Made by a program: the position numbers and the translations under genes
Shown: one piece after another, positions 1-5,032 of the stretch
How the letters are laid out: each line of letters starts with the position of its first letter
Position numbering within the stretch: the stretch's first letter is position 1
Assembly (NCBI GenBank): GCA_030608825.1
Contig: JAUWDL010000133.1
Coordinates: forward strand, 1 to 5,032
Reading direction: 5' to 3'
From: Gemmatimonadales bacterium
GTDB taxonomy: Bacteria; Gemmatimonadota; Gemmatimonadetes; Palauibacterales; Palauibacteraceae
Length of the DNA stretch: 5,032 nt
The notes under the pieces: model-generated
Seen by the model: only the letters and a program-made list of their open reading frames with translations
The model's database searches: none
Told to the model about the DNA's origin: nothing

Positions 1-1814
1 AGCACGTCGCTCCGATGCTCAGCCTCGACTCGGCCCAGGAGGAAGGGAAGCTGCGACGATTCGACGAGCGCATCCGACGGAGCCTGGGCGAGGGAACCCC
101 GGTCGAGTACGTGCTGGAGCCGAAGCTGGATGGTGCGTCCATCGAGCTCGTTTACGAAGACGGCGCCCTGGCTCGGGCTTCGACCCGTGGAGATGGCATC
201 CGGGGCGAGGGGATCACGGAGAACGTGCGCACGATCGCGGCGGTCCCGTTGCGTCTGCGATCCGTGGATCGACCCGTGCCCCGCGTTCTCGCACTGCGGG
301 GTGAGGTGATCATGCGCATCGGGGCGTTCGAGGAGCTCAACGAGCGCTTGATGGGGAGCGACAAGATGCCGTTCGCCAATCCGCGCAACGCGGCGGCGGG
401 CTCGCTCAGGCAGCTGGATCCCGGCATCACGGCCTCTCGCCCTCTGGACATCTTCGTCTACGACATCCTGGGCTTCGAGGAGGGCACGGATCCACCCGAG
501 ACGCAGTCCGCCGGCCTGCGGGCGATTCGAGACTGGGGATTGGCGCCCTCGGAGATGGCACGCCGCGTCTCTTCGGTCGAAGAGATCCTGGAGTACCATG
601 CGGAGCTTCTCGGGGGTCGAGATGATCTCGACTACGAGATCGACGGGATCGTCATCAAGCTGAACCACCTGGCCCACCGCGCGCGGCTGGGCTCGACCTC
701 GCACCATCCCCGCGGGGCGTTCGCGTTCAAGTTTCCGCCCCGAAAAGAGATAAGCCGCGTCCTGAAGATCGTGCCAAGCGTGGGGCGGACCGGCGCCGTG
801 ACGCCGATCGCGATGCTACGGCCCGTCGAGCTGGGGGGCGTGACGGTCAGCCGAGCGAGCCTCCACAACCGGGAAGAAGTGGCCCGGAAGGACATACGAG
901 AGGGCGACCGGGTGCGTGTCCAGAGAGCGGGTGACGTCATACCGCAGGTGCTGGAGCGACTCGAGGAGCCCGGTCGGAGGCGTGGTCGCCCGTGGCGGAT
1001 GCCCGACGCCTGTCCCTCCTGCGGCTTCGAGCTCGTGGAGCGGGGCCCCTTTACGGTCTGCCTCAACAGTTTCGACTGTCCCGCGCAGCTCGCCGGCCGG
1101 ATCCAGCACTTCGCCTCTCGCGGAGCTCTGGACGTCGAGGGCCTCGGCGAGGAGACCGCTCGGCTGCTCGTGTCGGAGGGCCTGGTCCTGCACGTGCCGG
1201 ACCTCTACGCGCTCGATGTGGAGGCGCTCGCCGAGCTCGAGGGGTTTGCCGAGAAGTCGGCCGACAACCTGGTAAGAGCGATCCGGGAGTCCTCGCCCGT
1301 CGAGCTGCGGCGCTTTCTTTACGGTCTCGGGATACCGGAGGTCGGGGCGGCCGTGTCGCGGGACCTGGCGCGACATTTCGGCACCCTGGAGGGCCTTCGG
1401 GCGGCCTCCGCCGAGGATCTCCAGGGGGTCGATGGGGTCGGGCCCAAGATGGCCGAGCAGATCACGACCTTCTTCGGCAACCCCCGGAACGCCGCCCTTC
1501 TGGATCAGCTGATCTCGGGGCCGGTGGAGCTGATCGAGACCGAGGGTGCGTCCGACGCTTCTGGCCCGGAGGCGCCATTCGAGGGCCTGAAGTTCGTTTT
1601 CACGGGGGGACTGGAGCGGTGGACTCGCGGCGAGGCAAGGGAGCTCGTCGAGTCTCTGGGTGGCCGGGTCACATCGAGCGTGAGCGGGGGCACGGACTAC
1701 GTCGTGGCGGGAGGCGAGTCGGGCTCGAAGCTCGACAAAGCCGGCGAGCTGGGCGTCACCATACTCGACGAGGAGGGATTCGCGGCGCTGCTGGAGGATC
1801 GAGTAGGCGCATGA
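1..1814 (+). CDS. ligA: NAD+-dependent DNA ligase LigA (5' end outside window)
   Basis: It seals nicks in duplex DNA using NAD+, in replication and repair. The gene is cut by the left edge: the frame is open from base 3 and reads HVAPMLSLD, the conserved stretch before the adenylation core, so the ATG at 15 is internal. Counting that Met as 1, the AMP-accepting Lys is K37 in EPKLDG (nt 123-125). TRGDG follows at 57-61, RGEV with E97, YEIDG with D210 and K215, and AFKFPP with K239. These match E. coli LigA with an offset of about 75-78, the number of residues missing. Next come the OB-fold region (VGRTGAVTP, RAGDVIPQV), a Cys4 zinc finger (C333, C336, C349, C355), helix-hairpin-helix repeats (about 370-490) and a C-terminal BRCT domain (about 520-596). 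Departures from the usual sequence are GEGIT for GED(V/I)T, and PRGAFAFKF where a Trp usually follows PR. The stop overlaps the polX start. Family is certain; a second LigA paralogue is possible. Confidence 0.97.
   Translation, partial: HVAPMLSLDSAQEEGKLRRFDERIRRSLGEGTPVEYVLEPKLDGASIELVYEDGALARASTRGDGIRGEGITENVRTIAAVPLRLRSVDRPVPRVLALRGEVIMRIGAFEELNERLMGSDKMPFANPRNAAAGSLRQLDPGITASRPLDIFVYDILGFEEGTDPPETQSAGLRAIRDWGLAPSEMARRVSSVEEILEYHAELLGGRDDLDYEIDGIVIKLNHLAHRARLGSTSHHPRGAFAFKFPPRKEISRVLKIVPSVGRTGAVTPIAMLRPVELGGVTVSRASLHNREEVARKDIREGDRVRVQRAGDVIPQVLERLEEPGRRRGRPWRMPDACPSCGFELVERGPFTVCLNSFDCPAQLAGRIQHFASRGALDVEGLGEETARLLVSEGLVLHVPDLYALDVEALAELEGFAEKSADNLVRAIRESSPVELRRFLYGLGIPEVGAAVSRDLARHFGTLEGLRAASAEDLQGVDGVGPKMAEQITTFFGNPRNAALLDQLISGPVELIETEGASDASGPEAPFEGLKFVFTGGLERWTRGEARELVESLGGRVTSSVSGGTDYVVAGGESGSKLDKAGELGVTILDEEGFAALLEDRVGA
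1793..1814 (+). promoter_or_regulatory. ligA-polX ATGA stop/start overlap with upstream SD-like bases
   Basis: The polX ATG (1811-1813) overlaps the ligA TGA (1812-1814) as ATGA. The purine-rich GGAGG at 1793-1797 lies 13 bases upstream, a long spacing, and a weaker GAG at 1801-1803 lies 7 bases upstream. This arrangement is typical of translational coupling, in which ribosomes ending ligA restart on polX. No promoter could be placed between the genes, since there is no space. Overlap is seen directly; coupling is inferred. Confidence 0.75.
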
Positions 1815-3604
1815 TCGAGAACATCGAGATCGGGAAGCAGCTGGACGAGGTTGGCGACCTGCTGGAGATCCAGGAAGCCAACCCGTTCCGCGTTCGCGCC
1901 TACCGGAACGCGGTCCGCACCATCGCCGATCTCGCCACACGGCTCGAGCGCATGGTGGCGGACGAGGAGGATCTCACAGCGCTTCCAGGGATCGGGAAGG
2001 AGTTGGCTCGTCACATCACCGAGCTCGTCACGACCGGCGAGATGGGGGTCCTCGCCGAGCTCCGTGAGAACGTGCCCAGCACTCTGGTCGAGATCATGCG
2101 CCTGCCGGGGGTCGGGCCGAAGAGCGCGAGGAAGCTCTGGAAGGAGCTCGGCGTGGAGACGGTCGAGGAGCTGAAGTCGGCGGCCGAGGAGGGCCGGGTG
2201 TCGGAGCTGAAGGGCTTCGGCGAGAAGAAACAGGCTCTGATCCTCTCGGGAATCGAGCAGTTCCACCGGCATTCCGCGCGGTACCGCCTCGACGAGGCCG
2301 ATCGCTTCGTGGCGCCGCTTCTGGAGTACCTGAGCGCTCACGCGGAGGCGGAGAAGGTGGAGGTCGCAGGGAGCTATCGACGTCGCCGTGAGACGGTCGG
2401 GGACATCGACATCCTGGTGCTCTCGAGCGCGCCGGAGCCGGTGATGGAGCGCTTCGTGTCGTACCCGTCCGTCGAGAAGGTCCTTGCTGCCGGGGGCACG
2501 CGCGGCTCCGTCGTGCTCAGAAGCGGGCTGCAGGTGGATTTGCGAGTCGTGCCAGCCGAAAGCTACGGCGCCGCCCTCGTCTATTTCACGGGCTCGAAAG
2601 AGCACAACATTCGGCTGCGGCAGCGTGCGCTGGACCGTGGCCTGACGGTCTCAGAGTACGGGGTCTTCGAGCTTCTCGAGACGCCGGAACAGGAGGCGAT
2701 GCCGGCGGATGCCGAGGCGGAATCCGAGGACGCGGACAGGCGCCGGGCGGGACGGCAGGTGGCCGGCCGAACGGAGGAAGAGGTCTACGGAGCCGTGGGG
2801 CTTCCGTACATAATTCCGGAGCTCAGAGAGGCCCGGGGAGAGATCGCGACGGCAGAGGCGGGCGAGCTTCCCGACCTGGTCGAGCTCGATGATCTGCGAG
2901 GCGATCTCCAGATGCACAGCACCTGGTCAGACGGCAAGAACAGCATCGAGGAGATGCTGGATGGCTGCGTCGAGCGCGGCTACGAGTACTTTGCCATCAC
3001 GGACCACAGCAAGGCGCTCGCCATGATCGAAGGTCTGGACGAAGAGGGGCTTCAGCGGCAGTTCGGCGAGATCAAAGAGGTGTCCGATCGGCATTCCGAG
3101 ATCCGGATCCTTCGCAGCATGGAAGTGGACATCCTCGCCGACGGCACGCTCGATCTCGCGGATGAGATGCTGGAAGCCCTGGATCTGGTGGTGATATCCA
3201 TCCACTCCATGTTCAGCCTCCCGGCGGCGCGTCAGACCGAGCGTGTGCTGAAGGCGCTGCAGCACCCGGCCGTCGACGTCCTGGCCCACCCCACCGCTCG
3301 CCTCATCAACAAGCGGGAGCCGGTCGATTTCGATCTCGAACAGGTGATTGCCTGCGCCGCCGAGAACCGCGTCGCTCTGGAGCTGAACGCCAATCCACAC
3401 CGCCTCGACCTGAAGGACACGCAGCTGATGCTGGCGAAGTCGCTGGGCGCGAAGGTCGTGATCAGCACCGATGCCCATCGCGTGGCGGACCTGGCGCTGA
3501 TGCCCTACGGCGTGGAGCAGGCTCGCCGGGCCTGGCTCGAGAAGGGCGACGTACTCAACGCCCTTCCGCGGGAGGGTTTTCTGGACTACTTCGGGATCGC
3601 GTAG
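1811..3604 (+). CDS. polX: Family X DNA polymerase with C-terminal PHP domain (PolX)
   Basis: A 597-residue repair polymerase that fills short gaps. In relatives such as B. subtilis PolX, the PHP domain adds metal-dependent 3'-5' exonuclease or AP-endonuclease activity. The N-terminal 8-kDa-like region (about 1-90) carries helix-hairpin-helix LPGIGK (58-63), followed by LPGVGPKSARK (98-108) and LKGFGEKK (133-140). The polymerase core has AGSYRRRRETVGDIDIL with catalytic D198 and D200, the third Asp D243 in LQVDLRVV, and YFTGSKEHN (258-266), matching the pol beta YFTGS motif. The PHP domain (about 362-590) has LQMHSTWSDG (H369, D374), ITDHS (D398, H399), E438, H465, LAHPT (H493) and STDAH (D554, H556). 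Oddities are Q367 instead of the first His of HxH, H68 where pol beta has its lyase Lys72, and an acidic insertion at about 287-312 that makes it slightly longer than usual (about 570-580). The ATG at 1811 is chosen because it opens the conserved N-terminus. An upstream in-frame extension lies inside ligA and does not resemble the family. Confidence 0.97.
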   Translation: MIENIEIGKQLDEVGDLLEIQEANPFRVRAYRNAVRTIADLATRLERMVADEEDLTALPGIGKELARHITELVTTGEMGVLAELRENVPSTLVEIMRLPGVGPKSARKLWKELGVETVEELKSAAEEGRVSELKGFGEKKQALILSGIEQFHRHSARYRLDEADRFVAPLLEYLSAHAEAEKVEVAGSYRRRRETVGDIDILVLSSAPEPVMERFVSYPSVEKVLAAGGTRGSVVLRSGLQVDLRVVPAESYGAALVYFTGSKEHNIRLRQRALDRGLTVSEYGVFELLETPEQEAMPADAEAESEDADRRRAGRQVAGRTEEEVYGAVGLPYIIPELREARGEIATAEAGELPDLVELDDLRGDLQMHSTWSDGKNSIEEMLDGCVERGYEYFAITDHSKALAMIEGLDEEGLQRQFGEIKEVSDRHSEIRILRSMEVDILADGTLDLADEMLEALDLVVISIHSMFSLPAARQTERVLKALQHPAVDVLAHPTARLINKREPVDFDLEQVIACAAENRVALELNANPHRLDLKDTQLMLAKSLGAKVVISTDAHRVADLALMPYGVEQARRAWLEKGDVLNALPREGFLDYFGIA

Positions 3605-3605
3605 C

Positions 3606-4751
3606 TCAGCCCGCCGTCTCCTCGAACGCGATGCGGACGCCCCTCTTGTCGAGCTCCTCCACGACGGGCTCGTACGGGATCCCCTCGTCGGGGGCCAGCA
3701 CTCCCTTCTCTTCGATCACGCCCCGGCCGATGAGCAGCCCCACGATGCTCAGGGTGAAGCCCGTGCAGCGCATCATCGCGGTGATCCCCGTCTCGGGATC
3801 CTCGCGGTCGACAAGGTTCCAGGTCAGGACCCTGGGCTCGCCCGCTCTTTCCCCCTTCGCCACCACGCGCAGCACCACGAGGTCCGGCTCGCCGGGCCGG
3901 ATGAGGTGGGGCGTCGCGGCGGCTATGAACACGTCGCGCGGCACGATCTCCTGCCGGCCCACGGTGACGGGATCGTCCGAGAGCAAGCCGAGGTCCCGGA
4001 TCGCCCCCATGATCTGGGCGTGCCCGGGGTAGCGCAGTGTCTTGTAGGCGAGGTAATCGACGCGGTTCTCGAACCGCCAGGGGAGGGTGGAGGCGCCTCC
4101 GGCGGTGTGAAACGCCTCCAGCGTCCCGAGCCCCTCGAACTCCAGCAGCTCCAGATCCGAGAGGGGCTCCTGCTGCTTCAGCCGCCCCTCCGAGAGGGTC
4201 CAGGACGGCGTCGTCATGTAGTCGATCGCGCCCTCGAGAGAGAACACGATCTGGTAGTTGAGGGGCGGCCGCGGATTCTCGGGAAGGCCGCCCACGTACA
4301 TCCTCACTTCGGCGGCCGAGTCCAGACGACGTACCGCTTCGGCGGCCAGCAGGTTGGTGAGGCCGGGTGCCACGCCCATGTCCGGGATGACCGTGCAGCC
4401 CGCCTCCGCGGCCCGGTCACTCATCGCGAGCTGCTGGAAGACGATCTCGGTGTTGCCCCCGAGGTCCGAGTAGTGGCAGCCGCTCTCTATCGCCAGGCGG
4501 GCCAGATCATTGTTGAAGACGTAAGGTGCGGCCGAGAGCACAACATCTCGGCCCTCCATCGCGCGCCGAACCTGAGCCTCGTCGGCGAAGTCCGCCTCGA
4601 GGAGCTCCAGCCGATGCTCATCCGTAGATACGGCTCGAGGTCGCTCGGGTCGGAGGTCGGCGATGATTACGGATTCGACATCGTCCTGGCCCAGCAGGTC
4701 GAAGGCGCAGGCCGAGCCCTGAAGTCCGCCGCCGAGAACCAGAAACCTCAT
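3606..4751 (-). CDS. Saccharopine dehydrogenase / lysine 6-dehydrogenase-like oxidoreductase
   Basis: A 381-residue soluble NAD(P)-dependent oxidoreductase of the saccharopine dehydrogenase superfamily, closest by eye to L-lysine 6-dehydrogenase (lysine to allysine plus ammonia, about 385 residues). The N-terminal Rossmann fold has GGGLQG (7-12, the GxGxxG pattern), and D32 at the end of the second strand favours NAD+ over NADP+. Family landmarks follow: APYVFN (75-80), DLGGN (96-100), IPDMGVAPG (122-130), YVGGLP (152-157), PPLNYQIVFSLEG (162-174), EAFHTAGGASTL (212-223) and YKTLRYPGH (236-244). The C-terminal part corresponds to the saccharopine dehydrogenase C-terminal domain. There is no signal peptide or membrane segment. 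The ATG sits 7 bases after GAGGG and places the Rossmann strand at residue 2, as expected. It is convergent with polX and divergent from a GntR-type gene that may regulate it. Substrate is inferred: other saccharopine dehydrogenase-like or carboxynorspermidine-type activities are possible. Confidence 0.88.
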   Translation of the reverse strand: MRFLVLGGGLQGSACAFDLLGQDDVESVIIADLRPERPRAVSTDEHRLELLEADFADEAQVRRAMEGRDVVLSAAPYVFNNDLARLAIESGCHYSDLGGNTEIVFQQLAMSDRAAEAGCTVIPDMGVAPGLTNLLAAEAVRRLDSAAEVRMYVGGLPENPRPPLNYQIVFSLEGAIDYMTTPSWTLSEGRLKQQEPLSDLELLEFEGLGTLEAFHTAGGASTLPWRFENRVDYLAYKTLRYPGHAQIMGAIRDLGLLSDDPVTVGRQEIVPRDVFIAAATPHLIRPGEPDLVVLRVVAKGERAGEPRVLTWNLVDREDPETGITAMMRCTGFTLSIVGLLIGRGVIEEKGVLAPDEGIPYEPVVEELDKRGVRIAFEETAG

Positions 4752-4758
4752 CCGGTCG

Positions 4759-4763
4759 CCCTC
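4759..4763 (-). promoter_or_regulatory. Ribosome binding site of the dehydrogenase gene
   Basis: On the minus strand GAGGG is followed by 7 bases and then the ATG at 4751. This is a good Shine-Dalgarno match at normal spacing and supports that start. Another ATG (4763-4765) lies in a different frame and overlaps this site. Confidence 0.65.
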
Positions 4764-4779
4764 ATCGAAACAGCGTCAT

Positions 4780-4802
4780 TGCGAGATCACGCGATGCGAG
4801 AT
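4780..4802. repeat. Pair of TGCGAGAT direct repeats in divergent intergenic region
   Basis: TGCGAGAT occurs at 4780-4787 and again at 4795-4802, 15 bases start to start, about 30 bases upstream of the dehydrogenase start codon. Overlapping them is an imperfect inverted pair, CATTGCG (4777-4783) and CGCGATG (4790-4796), matching at 6 of 7 positions around a 6-base centre. Position and form would suit a regulator site, but repeats this short can arise by chance. Confidence 0.3.
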
Positions 4803-4938
4803 GAAGCCGCGTTGACTGCGCGACCTTATGCTCCCGGAGGTCGGCGCACAACGGAGCACCCCGGAATCCCGAGCGGGAGGAGGTCGACCAACGACTCGGC
4901 CCGTCTGCGGCACGGATCGGCCAGCTGAGCTTCCGCAC

Positions 4939-5032
4939 GTGATCGGAGAGCTGGCACTCTCGCCTCGGCACTCGATCTCTCTCCGAAAGCAGCTGGCGGC
5001 GCAGATCGGAGCCGCCATCAGATCGGGCGAGC
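4939..5032 (+). CDS. GntR-type transcriptional regulator, N-terminal fragment (3' end outside window)
   Basis: Only the first 31 codons are present, running off the right edge. From the GTG at 4939 the protein begins VIGELALSPRHS and continues SLRKQLAAQIGAAIRSGE. The second part fits the first helix of the GntR winged-helix domain, whose usual form is PLYxQLxxxLRxxIxSG. The ELALSPRHS lead-in resembles MocR/PdxR-type GntR proteins, which carry a PLP-binding aminotransferase-like domain downstream, but that part is not visible. The start is uncertain: SD-like sequence before the GTG is weak (GAG at 4927-4929). An in-frame ATG at 4828 would add 37 residues, but that stretch has no SD site, is unlike the family, and its third positions are poorer in G/C. 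It is divergent from the dehydrogenase gene, so regulation of that gene is plausible but unproven. Confidence 0.65.
   Translation, partial: MIGELALSPRHSISLRKQLAAQIGAAIRSGE

Larger units (their letters stand above)
4752..4938. other. Divergent intergenic region between dehydrogenase and GntR-type gene
   Basis: This 187-base stretch separates two divergent starts and should hold both promoters. On the minus strand TTGTGC (4846-4851) and CATAAG (4825-4830) are 15 bases apart, a poor match to a sigma-70 promoter. On the plus strand TTGACT (4812-4817) resembles a -35 box but has no credible -10 box 17 bases later. Two direct copies of TGCGAGAT and an 8-base palindrome GGTCGACC (4882-4889) are candidate protein-binding sites. 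I cannot assign a promoter or operator with confidence. Confidence 0.5.

Noticed and set aside
992..1810. An in-frame extension upstream of polX that would lengthen it to 870 residues
   Set aside because: It lies entirely inside ligA in another frame, is Arg/Gly/Pro-rich and unlike any PolX. The conserved PolX N-terminus begins at the ATG at 1811.
816..1940. A 374-codon open frame on the minus strand opposite ligA
   Set aside because: It is a high-GC antisense shadow. The plus strand here encodes conserved LigA motifs, and the minus-strand protein is Arg/Pro/His-rich with no recognisable domain.
1697..3478. Minus-strand open frames opposite polX (1697-2605 and 2927-3478)
   Set aside because: They are shadows of conserved polymerase and PHP codons, with no family resemblance and no good ribosome binding site that I could see.
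3541..3580. Perfect 7-base inverted repeat GAAGGGC / GCCCTTC (3541-3547 and 3560-3566) with TTTT at 3577-3580
   Set aside because: It lies inside the conserved end of polX (EKGDVLNALP), has a 12-base loop, and the T-run is 10 bases after the stem and short. On the minus strand no T-run follows. It is not a credible terminator.
3596..3632. ATCGCG / CGCGAT pair spanning the convergent stop codons
   Set aside because: It is only 6 base pairs with a 25-base loop and no T-run; likely chance in GC-rich sequence.
4878..4893. Strong Shine-Dalgarno-like AGGAGGT (4878-4884) in the intergenic region
   Set aside because: No ATG, GTG or TTG follows at usable distance. An ACG at 4891, in frame with the GntR-type gene, is at good spacing, but ACG starts are rare and the added residues do not resemble the family.
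3906..4928. A 340-codon plus-strand open frame opposite the dehydrogenase gene
   Set aside because: It is antisense to a clearly conserved oxidoreductase, and its own product has no recognisable motif and shadow-like composition.
4828..4938. Starting the GntR-type gene at the in-frame ATG at 4828
   Set aside because: There is no SD site before it, the extra 37 residues are unlike GntR N-termini, and third-position G/C drops to about 61% by hand count against about 77% after 4939.
4762..5018. Short minus-strand open frames (4762-4971 and 4776-5018)
   Set aside because: They overlap the intergenic region and the start of the GntR-type gene, and show no motif or conserved character.

Overview
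This is a high-GC bacterial window whose coding frames end mostly in G or C at third codon positions. It is gene-dense and looks like ordinary chromosome. I see no insertion sequence, phage gene, CRISPR array, tRNA or rRNA. An NAD+-dependent DNA ligase next to a PHP-domain family X polymerase shows a bacterium. The phylum cannot be fixed by eye; the protein style would suit lineages such as Gemmatimonadota or a deltaproteobacterial-type group, but that is a guess.

Layout: (1) 1-1814, plus strand: ligA, NAD+-dependent DNA ligase. It is cut by the left edge, with roughly 75-80 N-terminal residues outside the window. (2) 1811-3604, plus strand: polX, a bacterial family X DNA polymerase with a C-terminal PHP phosphoesterase domain. 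Its start overlaps the ligA stop as ATGA. (3) 3606-4751, minus strand: a saccharopine dehydrogenase/lysine 6-dehydrogenase-like NAD(P)-dependent oxidoreductase. It is convergent with polX, with a single base between the two stop codons. (4) 4752-4938: a short divergent intergenic region. (5) 4939 to the right edge, plus strand: the first 31 codons of what looks like a GntR-type (possibly MocR-type) regulator.

LigA and PolX make a coherent repair pair. PolX can fill short gaps and may process 3' ends through PHP, and LigA seals the nick. Their ATGA overlap argues for co-transcription and translational coupling. The dehydrogenase probably belongs to amino-acid (lysine-type) metabolism, and the divergently placed GntR-type gene is a candidate regulator of it.

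I found no clearly new biological system. The points most worth a second look are the coupled ligase-polymerase pair, the Gln in place of the first His of the PHP HxH motif, an acidic insertion between the polymerase and PHP domains, the missing pol beta-type lyase lysine, the one-base tail-to-tail junction, and the divergent dehydrogenase/regulator pair.
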